Shown here: piece after piece, positions 36,218 through 45,423 of the stretch | Numbering within the stretch: position 1 is the stretch's first letter | How the letters are laid out: every line of letters starts with the position of its first letter | Assembly: GCA_046160345.1 (NCBI GenBank) | Contig: JBJXGO010000189.1 | Coordinates: 1 to 64,000 of the forward strand | Direction: 5' to 3' | Length of the DNA: 64,000 bases | Origin: M3007 sp046160345 | GTDB taxonomy: Bacteria > Bacteroidota > Bacteroidia > Chitinophagales > Saprospiraceae | The notes under the pieces: generated by a model | What the model saw: only the letters and a program-made list of their open reading frames with translations | What the model was told of the DNA's origin: nothing | Databases searched by the model: none | Program-made: the position numbers and the translations under genes

Positions 36218-36664
36218 TTACCTTCTCAATACAAACCGCTCTTCTGGAGGTGCTTGCGTAACGGGATCGTTATAAAGCCTCAATTCCAGCAGCGTGTCAT
36301 TGATTGAATGAATATGACAGTCTAGAATTAGAAAACCACCTCCAATTTCAATCTGGATTTCTGTCTCATTATTTTGTAACAGCCATGTGCCGGGGATGAC
36401 AAATACAGAATCCACATCTGTATCGCAGTATTCAACCTCATCTCGAAGCTCAAACTTGTTGTCAGAGGTGAATTTCCAGCCATCGTCATATTGACAAGGA
36501 AGGGAGGCATCGGTAAAAACACCGTCACCATCGTCATCTGTAAGGTATGCCTTTTGATACCAAGTGCCATCCACAAGGATTTGTTCAACTTGAATAGGGC
36601 TGTCTTTTTTACAGAAGGAGCAAAGTATAAAGAGAACAGGAAGGAAGAGTTTAATATTTTTCAT
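36218..36664 (-). CDS. Small lipoprotein, unknown function
   Basis: The 148-aa product (start 36664; an ATG at 36667 adds one Met) has a lipoprotein signal (MKNIKLFLPVLFILCSFC, Cys after a short hydrophobic core). The mature domain includes a DDDGDGVFTD run that resembles a calcium-binding thrombospondin-3/EF-type loop. No family recognised. It lies 25 bases from the large T9SS gene, probably in the same transcript. Confidence 0.72.
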   Translation of the reverse strand: MKNIKLFLPVLFILCSFCKKDSPIQVEQILVDGTWYQKAYLTDDDGDGVFTDASLPCQYDDGWKFTSDNKFELRDEVEYCDTDVDSVFVIPGTWLLQNNETEIQIEIGGGFLILDCHIHSINDTLLELRLYNDPVTQAPPEERFVLRR

Positions 36665-36689
36665 CATAAAAAAGTTTTAGTGAGAGAGA

Positions 36690-39449
36690 TTAACGTACAA
36701 TGGCAAAATTTGCTTGAATAGGAACAAGGTCAGCAGCAGATGCCCTAATTTGATAGATGCTATTCGGCAGGGAAGAAACATTGATATACTGCCCATTAGC
36801 AGAAAGGTAAGTGTCCATTAGTGCCGTGGAGCCGCCGCTAGTCGGAAAAACACGAAGACGTACGCCATTGGGGTCAGTGGTAACAAAATCCTCCGATTGG
36901 TCTTGGATAATGCTCACTGAAATTTGGTTTTGAGTAGGATTGGGGCTAATCATGATTTGTCGTTGATGGGTGCCGCCGCCTCCACAAAGCGTGTATGGAA
37001 CCTCCAAGGTTTTGTTCAGTTCACCACATAACGTATGGATGAGCAGATTGATAGTAATAATCCCACTTGCATTTGGGTCGTCAATCGTGATCAGGCTTCC
37101 AAAGCTAATGGCACTTTGAATTCCGCTCATGCTCGCTCCGGTGTAACTATCTGAAACCTGCCAAAAATAATCTACCCCGCTTGGTAAATCTCCAGAAGCC
37201 TCCGCATAAAATCGCCATTCGTAAGGGTCTATGTCTGGAACGATGTTATAGTTAGGGGCCTCGCTGACGATATGCTTGCGGTAAGAGAAGTCACATTGGT
37301 CATCTATGGTTGTGTTTTGAGGTGGAATGTAGGTATATGTTTCAGTTATTGAATCGTATGCCATGTAGCCGCCTGTTGATTGTGCAATTCCATTGTAATA
37401 CTGTTGTTTTTGAACAGTGTCTTGAAATGACACAGCAATATATGAAGGTGAATAAGGGGTCATTGCGGTAGCTGATGCCGGATTACTGGTTGTGCTTGAA
37501 AGGGTGATATTAGAACTGCCTTCCCATGTCAACGATGGAGCGGGAGTAGGAGCGGGATTCAGGCTGTAAAGTCTCGTCTGCCCAGGACAAAGTGTAGTTG
37601 GGCCTTCAATTTTGTCCTCATTTGGCAGACTTCCGTTTACAAGTTCTGGTCTTTTAGGGTTGTAATAAGGTGTCCTTTCCTCTGGGAAGCGCAGCATATA
37701 GGTGTTATAGAGAGCCATAAAATCCAGGCCATTATATTGACGAGGCTTTCTTTCATCCCACCTGTCAGGTGGAGGCGGGTACCCATACCCCTCCCATCGT
37801 TGGCCAATCCAATGCGGGGTATTAGCACAGTCAAGGTCTGGCCAATCATCACTACGATTGTCGTACCCTATTGGTTTGTAGCAGACACCTTCACAGGGTG
37901 CGTCGCAAAGCATTTGCTCGAACATATTCTTTAGGTCTTCCCTTGCTTCATCATCCATTAAATTCGGTTCTTCTGGGTGTAGCAGATCGTTCATCAGCAG
38001 GAGGATTTCCAATTTATCATCAATGCAAGCATTGATAATTCTGTTTTTTGCGATTTGAGAACCATAGTCCCCAATGTCAAATCCGATACTCATTGCCGTT
38101 GCAAAAAAAGTACGGTCTGACAATTTACTCCATTTCCATCGGTCAATTCCCACAGGCACATCATCAGCTCCTTCGTTGATATAGTTGTACATATACTCAA
38201 TCCCGCCATAACTCAAAAAAAGATTTCCGCCTGCGCATTCGCCAAACTTAATTGGTTTGTAACAACAATCATCATCTGGCGAACCTGGCCAAAAAATATG
38301 GCGCGCAGGGTTGTTGGGTAAATTAAGCAGGCCTTCAGCTATTTTTTGGACAATATCAAAGGGGTGGTAAACGGTACCATTGCAAGTAGTAACAGTTGCA
38401 TATGGAGGGATATATAGTTTCACCATAGCCAGGCCCATCAGTAATGAAAACATCTGATCGTGGCTCAAGAAATTGGTATTTTTTTCATTATAGCAGGCAG
38501 GGCTGAAATTTGAATCACAGGGCGGGCTTTGAGACATCGCGAATGCACCACCTACAAGGTCAATGTTCCACCTGTCTTCGGATGGATCGTGCAACTTTTC
38601 TTGTTCTTGAACTGCATCTTCCCTAATAAAAAAGCCAGAGTATCCACTCAAATCGGGTGTCCATGGACAATTTGTTTTGCAGGGAATGTCAAAATGCCAT
38701 TTGGAGTCTCCTATCAATCCTTTGCATTGTGCGTTGTGGTATTTCTCCATGCACAAGCAGATGCCTTCATCCCAACCAAATCCTGACTGCATGGCACATG
38801 CGCTTGTCTCAAAGCCATTTGTGATTTCGTCGTATCTATCTCTTACAAGGCAATTTGCGGTGATGTCCAGGCGGCGGTAGGCTTGCAATGCAAGGAAAAT
38901 GTCCTCCAATGTACGTTGCATTTCCGCTACCTGCCCGTTTAGCCTCAACAACTCGTACTCAGTAGCAAGTGTAACCAAATGCCAGCCCATTTGGTGCGGG
39001 GTTTCGGAGCCGTATTCGAGGTAATTGTGTTTGTCGTTGCCAGCAGGGTTGCCTGCAAAACTGGTCCCGTTAATAGTGCTATCACCGTCATAATTGGCGC
39101 AATTGGGGTTATACCAAGTTGGATCAAGAACAGGTTCATTTCTGTCAATCATTCCAGTTCCACCATTTGGCTCCATCCAAATACTTGTTGCTGGTAAGCC
39201 GTATCCGTGGAGTAAATCAGTTCCACAGCTAAGGTTCGCATTCTCACTTTCATTTCTTGTGATACCGTTACCAATGCAACCCTCTGGTTTGCGATCATTC
39301 ATGATGAAATGCTTATTGAAGTTCTCTCTATACTGCCAATATTTGGCAGTCAGTGCTTCATGAGAGCATTGTTGTGATATACCATTATGGCATAGGAAAG
39401 TGAGTAATAGGCAAGTCAATCTTGCCCTAATGTGGGGAATTACATACAT
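36690..39449 (-). CDS. Large Cys-rich secreted protein with T9SS sorting domain
   Basis: The start at 39449 (MYVIPHIRARLTCLLLTFLCHNGISQ) gives a signal peptide; the frame reaches 39503. The 919-aa protein has a large Cys- and Trp-rich N-terminal region (about 28-600) with helical segments and many charged loops. A Pro/Thr/Ser-rich beta region (about 610-830) follows, and then a type IX sorting domain (MISPNPTQNQIS, SLPNSIYQIRAS). The N-terminal part has the feel of a helical barrel enzyme such as a glycosidase, but I see no catalytic motif. Function unknown. Confidence 0.75.
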   Translation of the reverse strand: MYVIPHIRARLTCLLLTFLCHNGISQQCSHEALTAKYWQYRENFNKHFIMNDRKPEGCIGNGITRNESENANLSCGTDLLHGYGLPATSIWMEPNGGTGMIDRNEPVLDPTWYNPNCANYDGDSTINGTSFAGNPAGNDKHNYLEYGSETPHQMGWHLVTLATEYELLRLNGQVAEMQRTLEDIFLALQAYRRLDITANCLVRDRYDEITNGFETSACAMQSGFGWDEGICLCMEKYHNAQCKGLIGDSKWHFDIPCKTNCPWTPDLSGYSGFFIREDAVQEQEKLHDPSEDRWNIDLVGGAFAMSQSPPCDSNFSPACYNEKNTNFLSHDQMFSLLMGLAMVKLYIPPYATVTTCNGTVYHPFDIVQKIAEGLLNLPNNPARHIFWPGSPDDDCCYKPIKFGECAGGNLFLSYGGIEYMYNYINEGADDVPVGIDRWKWSKLSDRTFFATAMSIGFDIGDYGSQIAKNRIINACIDDKLEILLLMNDLLHPEEPNLMDDEAREDLKNMFEQMLCDAPCEGVCYKPIGYDNRSDDWPDLDCANTPHWIGQRWEGYGYPPPPDRWDERKPRQYNGLDFMALYNTYMLRFPEERTPYYNPKRPELVNGSLPNEDKIEGPTTLCPGQTRLYSLNPAPTPAPSLTWEGSSNITLSSTTSNPASATAMTPYSPSYIAVSFQDTVQKQQYYNGIAQSTGGYMAYDSITETYTYIPPQNTTIDDQCDFSYRKHIVSEAPNYNIVPDIDPYEWRFYAEASGDLPSGVDYFWQVSDSYTGASMSGIQSAISFGSLITIDDPNASGIITINLLIHTLCGELNKTLEVPYTLCGGGGTHQRQIMISPNPTQNQISVSIIQDQSEDFVTTDPNGVRLRVFPTSGGSTALMDTYLSANGQYINVSSLPNSIYQIRASAADLVPIQANFAIVR

Positions 39450-39552
39450 AATTGAAATATTTATTGAGAAATTCTTGCTTTGGACACGACAAATGCAATT
39501 CATCAGATGCCCTGATAAAAATGTAAATTCAAATTTTGATAGCGGGAATACC

Positions 39553-40203
39553 TCAGAAGGTGATGCTATAAGTTGCAGTGTCTCCTCTACTAAGATATAA
39601 AGAGTCCTTAAATGTAGATTGGGAAGCCTTTTCGTAGTAACTAAAAGCCCAGTACAGATTTATCTGTTCGTCAGATGTAAAGAAATAATCTACAGTATCT
39701 TTGTTATTAGGTTGACAAACAAAAGGATAGGGCTGCGTTATGATGTAGGGTAGTACACCATATTCTTCATTAAAGGTTTTGCTCTGCGCTTGCAAGAAAA
39801 TTGATTTTTCAATATTGGAACTATTCTCATAAACCATGCGCAATGTAGCATCTCGAGGGTACATTTTTATATCCAGATTATTAACTAAGCCGCTTTTGTA
39901 AGGCATGCCAAACCCAAATTTCGTTGCATACCCCCCTTTTTTTATCGTAAGGCCAGAAAAGTTCTCGCTATAGGCAATTACAATTGTGAATTTTCCATCT
40001 ATCCCAGTTTTTTTTTCGTCCGTGCCTGTAGCCTGGCCACCATCCCAGACCCCATAAAATATTGTTGCTCCCTCAATGGGCATTCCTGTTTTCGCATCTG
40101 TAATCGTACCATTAATGACTGTGTCTTTTTTCGCACATGAGACAAGTCCAATCAGGATGAGCGATAATAAAAGTAAAAAGAAGCGAATTGCTATTCTTTT
40201 CAT
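39553..40203 (-). CDS. Lipoprotein with carboxypeptidase-regulatory-like domain
   Basis: The 216-aa protein has a lipoprotein signal (LILIGLVSC, Cys 23). A beta-sandwich follows, of the carboxypeptidase-regulatory/transthyretin-like type: VINGTITDAKTGMPIEGATI (about 29-48), then GIDGKFTIVI. The remaining 120 residues are unassigned. It is probably anchored to a membrane facing the periplasm or the surface. A TATATTTG box lies 46 bases before its start. Confidence 0.8.
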   Translation of the reverse strand: MKRIAIRFFLLLLSLILIGLVSCAKKDTVINGTITDAKTGMPIEGATIFYGVWDGGQATGTDEKKTGIDGKFTIVIAYSENFSGLTIKKGGYATKFGFGMPYKSGLVNNLDIKMYPRDATLRMVYENSSNIEKSIFLQAQSKTFNEEYGVLPYIITQPYPFVCQPNNKDTVDYFFTSDEQINLYWAFSYYEKASQSTFKDSLYLSRGDTATYSITF

Positions 40204-40248
40204 AATCGGATAAAATTTGGTGAGCGTGGAGATGTCAGAAACCTACTG

Positions 40249-40256
40249 CAAATATA
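40249..40256 (-). promoter_or_regulatory. Putative promoter (TTG-N16-TATATTTG) for the 40203 gene
   Basis: Minus-strand TATATTTG fits TAnnTTTG. A minus-strand TTG (plus CAA at 40273-40275) is 16 bases upstream. It lies 46 bases before the ATG. Confidence 0.5.
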
Positions 40257-40371
40257 CTCCCCTAATCTTCAACAAACAAAGGAAGAATTTATGACAAAAA
40301 CGGGCGAATTAACGTAAAAAGCGGAAGGAAATCTGTCAACCACTTTACCTTGCAGTCAAAATCCTCCTCTT

Positions 40372-40638
40372 ATGAACTTTGGAAAAGCATTCAAAACCGT
40401 CCGCCTCGTAAAGGGGCTAAGCCAAAAAGAAGCCGCCGCACTCGTGCATGTTGATGATCGTACGCTTCGGAATATTGAAGCAGACAAGACGCGCATCACC
40501 GCAGAACAGGTGGAGCACTTTGCCAGCATTTACAAGGTTGACCTCACCCTTATCTATGAAATGGCAAAGGAACAAGTACCTCTTCAAAACATCGTACATG
40601 AAGCCAAGCGAGATGGCATCGTGGTCAACCAAGCATAG
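40372..40638 (+). pseudogene. XRE-family regulator, interrupted by an in-frame amber codon
   Basis: The 88-aa product has an HTH_XRE domain at residues 4-60 (FKTVRLVKGLSQKEAAALV, DRTLRNIEADKTRIT). The TAG at 40636-40638 is followed in the same frame by 26 more codons to a TAA at 40717-40719. That tail (DLGKGVFDHLLSRLEVLETR, then VKELEK) looks like the C-terminal helix or coiled coil this regulator family often has. TAG differs from CAG (Gln) by one base. So the gene is either recently truncated or still active as an 88-aa DNA-binding protein without its tail. Single gene on the plus strand between minus-strand genes. Confidence 0.6.
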
Positions 40639-40788
40639 GATCTCGGAAAAGGTGTGTTTGACCATCTCTTGTCTCGGCTGGAAGTGCTGGAGACACGGGT
40701 AAAGGAGTTGGAAAAGTAAAATTTTTTTTGGCTTCCATTGACTGTAAATTGGTTTTCTACTCACTTGGTGGCTTGAAAACATTGACTG

Positions 40789-40825
40789 AGATTGGAGGTG
40801 CGACTTGAAGTCGCACCTCCAATCT
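40789..40825. repeat. Perfect 37-bp palindromic element
   Basis: AGATTGGAGGTGCGACTT (40789-40806), a single G, then its exact reverse complement (40808-40825). It lies 17 bases past the stop of the deiminase gene. No T-tract follows on either strand. It is one of several such elements in the window. Confidence 0.85.
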
Positions 40826-40841
40826 GAGCCCTTCCCCTACC

Positions 40842-42605
40842 CTACCGCACCACCAATTTTTTCATCCTCACTTGCCCACCCGTTTGCAATCTGACGAAAT
40901 AGGTGCCGGCAGCCAATTGCCCCGCATCCAAGAAATAATTGGTATTCCCCGATGGTATTTCTCCTGAAAACACCTCCTGCATCATTTGCCCCAAACTATT
41001 GTAAATCAAAATGTTACCTCCTGTTTTTACAGAGGAATTAACAGGAATAACCGTAATGGATGAAGCCGGGTTGGGATAAATATCAAGCAGCTCAGCCACC
41101 CCAAGTTCTTTCGTACCAATGCTTTGGGTCACGCAGAATTTCCACCAGCCGCTTGGAGCAGGTAGCGGGCGGACAAGTGTTTTCCCATTCACTGCAGTTG
41201 CTTCGATATAATAATAAACGGTACTTCCAGCCGGCTGTACAGGAATAGCCCCAAACCAGTCGCCGTTTGGGATGATACCCTGCCACATATCGGTACTTTG
41301 CCATGGCAATGAAAGATCGGTTGTATAAAAGACTATTGCACCCGCAACTCCACTTCGATGCTGTATGGTTGCGTAAAGCGAATAGCTGTTGGGCGAATTG
41401 CTGTTATCCTGGCAAATTAATGGCTGATGCACAATCCGTAAGGGATCGGCGACCCCAACTTCCTTGGTTATGCAATGGATAGCACCAGATAGGCCAATAA
41501 TGCTGTTGCAATCAATACCTACTACATTATAACCAGGCATGGTTTTTTGCCAGATTTGCTGAGCAATTGTATCGTATTGTAGCTCATAAAAAGGCACAAT
41601 AATGGTTTTATTGACGAAAACTGCATTTGCATAGGTCCGATAATCCCCGTTTGAATTTGGATAATGACCATTTTCCGGCGGCATTGGAATCCGGACCACT
41701 TTATAAGGTTGTCCAAAAGAGCTTTTAAAGTTGCTCAATACATATTGGATGTTGGCTTCTATCTGCGGCCCGTCGGCAACGCCAGTTGGATATTCTCCTA
41801 CCATCAAGGTCTCTTCATCGAGCAATTTCATGTGCATGTCAATATGATGAATTTCGTCGTAAGGCAGCGAAGTCATTTTGATGTAGCGGTCAATACCCAT
41901 AAAATCTGAGAGGATTTCGTCTATCTGACTTTCTGTTTTTACGGTCACTCCATAAGGGTTTCCAAATTTATTTTCATCCAAAATAAGTTTGGAAGAAAAA
42001 GCCGTTCCCATCCCGTCTGACATAAAATTGCCACCAGTATTTACTAAATCTGTTGGAGCCGCGCTGGTGCTGTAAAGCGGAGCGTTAAAAAATGGAGCAA
42101 TGGTAGTTGAAATCGTGTCGTCCTTTGGGCGTGCGGGGCGGTTATAGATCCAATCCACAAAATATAGCGAATCCACATCGTTGGCATATACGCAGTTGGG
42201 TCCATAATCACGCACCCAAACCGAATTATTAGGAGCGATCAAAAAGGTAACATTGGTAGAAATATCTACTCCGTTTGTTGTAAGCTTATTCTTTGCCTGT
42301 GTCACAACCGCTTGATTTTCACAACAAATCACGACCATGCACTCCAGACGGGCTGCTCTTACAATTTCTGTAAGAATTGTGGTATGGCCGATCCAGGTGA
42401 TGATAACCGCCTGCAATTCTTCCCATTCAGCCATGGTACGGACGGGCAAGGTTGGCGGAGTTGTGATGCCAATTGGAATGGGAGGTGGCGCAACCAGCAA
42501 CCGTTCTGATTCAGACTGAAAATTTGGGAGTGAAAAATTTTGAGCTGTTATGCTTCCAAAGAAAAACAACAGAACTACTAAGAGTCGGGTAGATTTTGTG
42601 TGCAT
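40842..42605 (-). CDS. Secreted peptidylarginine deiminase-like protein with T9SS sorting domain
   Basis: The 587-aa protein has a signal peptide (about 1-21, ending SITAQ). A guanidino-group-modifying (agmatine deiminase/PPAD) fold at about 40-400 keeps the full catalytic set: D133 in WVRDYGP, H254 and D256 in EIHHIDMHMK, N327 in YANAVF and C378 in SGAIHC. An immunoglobulin-like region (about 400-500) and a type IX sorting domain (IYPNPASS, LIYNSLGQ, AAGTYFVRLQ) follow. This is the architecture of the surface enzyme PPAD of Porphyromonas, which converts peptidyl-Arg to citrulline. Agmatine as substrate is also possible, but export argues for proteins. Confidence 0.85.
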   Translation of the reverse strand: MHTKSTRLLVVLLFFFGSITAQNFSLPNFQSESERLLVAPPPIPIGITTPPTLPVRTMAEWEELQAVIITWIGHTTILTEIVRAARLECMVVICCENQAVVTQAKNKLTTNGVDISTNVTFLIAPNNSVWVRDYGPNCVYANDVDSLYFVDWIYNRPARPKDDTISTTIAPFFNAPLYSTSAAPTDLVNTGGNFMSDGMGTAFSSKLILDENKFGNPYGVTVKTESQIDEILSDFMGIDRYIKMTSLPYDEIHHIDMHMKLLDEETLMVGEYPTGVADGPQIEANIQYVLSNFKSSFGQPYKVVRIPMPPENGHYPNSNGDYRTYANAVFVNKTIIVPFYELQYDTIAQQIWQKTMPGYNVVGIDCNSIIGLSGAIHCITKEVGVADPLRIVHQPLICQDNSNSPNSYSLYATIQHRSGVAGAIVFYTTDLSLPWQSTDMWQGIIPNGDWFGAIPVQPAGSTVYYYIEATAVNGKTLVRPLPAPSGWWKFCVTQSIGTKELGVAELLDIYPNPASSITVIPVNSSVKTGGNILIYNSLGQMMQEVFSGEIPSGNTNYFLDAGQLAAGTYFVRLQTGGQVRMKKLVVR

Positions 42606-42694
42606 GATCGAAAATGTTAGGTGAAGGACTGTTCAAAGAAAACCCATTTTTTTTACTCTAGAGATTTTTCAGCAAATAATGGCAGTATTTTTAC

Positions 42695-42728
42695 AAAAAA
42701 AAAGCGGCTCCGCATTACGCGTGCCGCT
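42695..42728 (-). terminator. Terminator for the Crp-like gene
   Basis: AGCGGC (42703-42708) pairs with GCCGCT (42723-42728). The A-run at 42695-42703 gives a T-tract on the minus strand. It lies about 90 bases past the Crp-like stop. Confidence 0.6.
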
Positions 42729-42819
42729 CGAACAAAACCCATTCTATCGTATGAAGCAAAATTATTCTCAAAAATTCGGGCACATAGACATTTACGAAAT
42801 ATCTATATTTCCTGCCATC

Positions 42820-43506
42820 TCAAACGCCCAAAGGAAGTGACTGCAAATCGCGAAAAAGAATTTTTTTCCTATTGAAATACAATACGTTAGAGCGTTTCAG
42901 TTGGTTGAGCACCGCAGTTACCATTTGTCGACTGGTACCAGTAAGATCAGCGATATCCTGGTGTGTCATATTATGTTTTACCAAGGTTTCCATCCCAACC
43001 TTTCGCCCTTGTTCATGACCCATTTGGTGGAGATATTCCACAATGCGGCTGCGTGAATCTTTCAACACCACATTTTCCAACTGGCTTTCTGTGTAGCGCA
43101 ATCGTTCCCCCAGAAAATGTAAAAGTGACTGGGCAAAAGCGAAATTACTTTTCATTACAGCCAGAACTGCATTGGAGTCCAACTCGAATATTTCAAGCTG
43201 ATCATCCATAGCATAGGCATAATCACGTCGAACATTGTCGCCAGTCAAACAGGATTCACCAAAAAGTCCGCCAGGACGCACTACATATTTGATGATGTCT
43301 TTCTTCTCAGCGTGAACAGCCACCTTTACAATACCTTTGAGCATAAAGTAAACTTTGTTTGCCAATTGCCCAGGTTTGTAAAGCACCGAATGTTTGCCGT
43401 AGGTTTGCACCATGGCACCGCGCTGAATGAGCGCACGTTCTTCTGGGGAAAGCACCGCAAACAGCGGGCTTGATTCAAGTACGGGGAGTGAATTTCTCGT
43501 ATCCAT
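42820..43506 (-). CDS. Crp/Fnr-family transcription regulator
   Basis: The 228-aa protein has a cyclic-nucleotide-binding-like beta barrel (about 15-125; YKPGQLANKVYFMLKGIVK, PGGLFGESCL) and a winged-helix HTH_Crp domain (about 155-220). Its recognition part is TLVKHNMTHQDIADLTGTSRQMVTAVLNQL. There is no N-terminal Cys cluster, so it is not a classical oxygen-sensing Fnr. The typical cAMP-contact residues (RSE/T) are not obvious. It probably responds to another small ligand. Confidence 0.87.
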   Translation of the reverse strand: MDTRNSLPVLESSPLFAVLSPEERALIQRGAMVQTYGKHSVLYKPGQLANKVYFMLKGIVKVAVHAEKKDIIKYVVRPGGLFGESCLTGDNVRRDYAYAMDDQLEIFELDSNAVLAVMKSNFAFAQSLLHFLGERLRYTESQLENVVLKDSRSRIVEYLHQMGHEQGRKVGMETLVKHNMTHQDIADLTGTSRQMVTAVLNQLKRSNVLYFNRKKILFRDLQSLPLGV

Positions 43507-43749
43507 GTTCAGATTTTAGCAGAATGTGTTTAGTCGCTTTTCTGACATTAGGACAGCAGAAGACGGATTTGCCCCTATTTATTGAGCAAATAAATATTTT
43601 TTGGCAACATCTTTGCAAATCAACCGATTTAAGTAAAATCTCGTTTCAAAGAATAATATTTTTAATAATTCATTTTTTTATTAAAAATATTCTTTTGAAA
43701 CAAATTAATGTTAACCATTTTAGAATAAAATTTTTTTTAGAAAAATAGC

Positions 43750-44343
43750 GTGGACACTTCGGAACAGCAATTGCTCTCTGCCCTTCGTTTTGGCAATGAA
43801 AGTGCCCTTCGGCAAATCTTTGACCGGCATTACCCATTGTTGCTCTCAGATATTTTCCGGCTAATTCCAGACGAAAGCACCTGCCAGGACATCGCCCAGG
43901 AACTTTTTGTGGATTTGTGGAATAAGCGTGAAAGCCTTGACATTCACACCTCGCTTCGTGCCTATCTTCGTCGCGCAGCCGTCAACAAAGCACTTAATTA
44001 TATCAAAACCACTCGCCGCTTCCAATTTGAGGATACTGAAGACCTTGGGCACTTGCCCGATACAAATGCTATGGATTATCAAAAAAGGGAAACTCAAGAA
44101 TCCCTTGAAGATGCCCTGCATGAAGCGATTAGGAATTTGCCCGAAAAGTGCCGCGTTGTATTCAACCTCAGCCGGTTCGAACAACTTCCTCATCGGGAAA
44201 TTGCTGAGAAACTGGGCATTTCCGTCAAAACCATTGAAAACCAAATTACCAAGGCCATGAGGATACTCCGGGAGGCCCTTGGCAATCATACTGATTTGTC
44301 GCCCATTGTCATTTTCTGGTTAAAATGGCAGTTTGGAGCATAG
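43750..44343 (+). CDS. ECF RNA polymerase sigma factor (Bacteroidota RpoE type)
   Basis: The 197-aa protein starts at GTG. Sigma region 2 is at about 10-85 (ALRQIFDRHYPLLLSDIFRL, AQELFVDLWNKRESL). Region 4 is at about 120-180 (LPEKCRVVFNLSRFEQLPHR, EIAEKLGISVKTIENQITKA). It is followed 64 bases later by a FecR-like anti-sigma gene, so it is probably a cell-surface-signalling sigma factor. The AT-rich 5' region contains a CATCTTTG near-match at 43608. Confidence 0.9.
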   Translation: MDTSEQQLLSALRFGNESALRQIFDRHYPLLLSDIFRLIPDESTCQDIAQELFVDLWNKRESLDIHTSLRAYLRRAAVNKALNYIKTTRRFQFEDTEDLGHLPDTNAMDYQKRETQESLEDALHEAIRNLPEKCRVVFNLSRFEQLPHREIAEKLGISVKTIENQITKAMRILREALGNHTDLSPIVIFWLKWQFGA

Positions 44344-44407
44344 GGGATAGTCAGGCGAAAATTGTCTTAATGCCAGAAAACCGAAATGAAACTATTTGGC
44401 AAAAATC

Positions 44408-45400
44408 ATGAAAGAAAGCGAATACACACTCCTGCTCAACAAGAAATTCTCCGGGGAAATCAGCCCCGCAGAATCTTCTATGCTGGCCGAATGGCTGCGC
44501 CAATCGCCTGAAAATGAGCAGATTGCCCTCATTCATCAAAACATTTGGGAAAAGGTCGGATCATATAGCACGACATTTTCTCCCAACCTCGATGTTGATT
44601 TTCAAAAGGTACAAGCCCGCATCCGTACACTTGAGCAACCCGCTTTGCGCGTTTCACTCGGTCAAAAACTCATGAGGATCGCAGCCGTGGTCAGTTTGTT
44701 GGTGGCGGCGCTGTTGGGCTGGCACCAATTTTCAACTCCAGTTGGCTCAGAAGTGGTTTTTTCGGCGAACAATAGTGGCCCTAAAACTTTCAAACTTTCT
44801 GACGGCACTCGAATTTGGTTGCGGGACGGAAGCCAACTAGCTTATGATGAAAAATGGAATGGAACGGAGCGGCGGGTGACACTTAAGGGAGAAGGCTATT
44901 TTGAAGTAGAACACGATCCTGCCCACCCCTTCAAAGTAATCCTCGAAAATGGAGGTTCGGTGGAAGTCCTTGGCACCCAATTCAATATAAGTCAATCTTC
45001 CGACCAAACAGCAGTGGTAGTACGTTCGGGCAAGGTACGGTATCGGCCAAAAGCAAGTTCTGAAGGTTCTGAGCTGATCTCCAATCAAAAAGCGGTGTTT
45101 GTGCATTCCTCTGCTCGCGTACTTGTTTCAAGTCTAAGCAGCCTCAACGAACTTTCTTGGCAAACCGGAGGGCTTGAATTTGTAAACACCCCACTAAATC
45201 AGGTAGTGCATGATCTGGAAAAATATTATGGTGTAAAAATTACATTGAGCAATCCTGCCATGGCTAATTGCCCGCACAGTGCTCCGCTCACCAGCCAGCC
45301 CATTGAAAAGGTTTTGGAAACACTTTCCCTTACGCACCAACTAAACGTAAAAAAAATCGGGGAACAGTCGTATGAATTGAGGGGTGGTCAATGCCGTTGA
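44408..45400 (+). CDS. FecR-family anti-sigma factor
   Basis: The 330-aa protein has a short cytoplasmic anti-sigma part (about 1-80), one membrane span (about 88-105) and a periplasmic FecR domain (about 115-215; KTFKLSDGTRIWLRDGSQL, VEVLGTQFNIS). A C-terminal DUF4974-like domain (about 255-325) has the form NTPLNQVVHDLEKYYGVKIT. In such systems a TonB-dependent receptor signals through FecR to the sigma factor. No receptor gene follows; the next gene is on the other strand. Confidence 0.9.
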   Translation: MKESEYTLLLNKKFSGEISPAESSMLAEWLRQSPENEQIALIHQNIWEKVGSYSTTFSPNLDVDFQKVQARIRTLEQPALRVSLGQKLMRIAAVVSLLVAALLGWHQFSTPVGSEVVFSANNSGPKTFKLSDGTRIWLRDGSQLAYDEKWNGTERRVTLKGEGYFEVEHDPAHPFKVILENGGSVEVLGTQFNISQSSDQTAVVVRSGKVRYRPKASSEGSELISNQKAVFVHSSARVLVSSLSSLNELSWQTGGLEFVNTPLNQVVHDLEKYYGVKITLSNPAMANCPHSAPLTSQPIEKVLETLSLTHQLNVKKIGEQSYELRGGQCR

Positions 45401-45423
45401 GAAAATCCGGTTTTTGTATTATC

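Noticed and set aside
43608..43615. CATCTTTG as the sigma gene promoter
   Set aside because: One mismatch to TAnnTTTG in very AT-rich DNA, 134 bases before the start; noted in the gene entry only.
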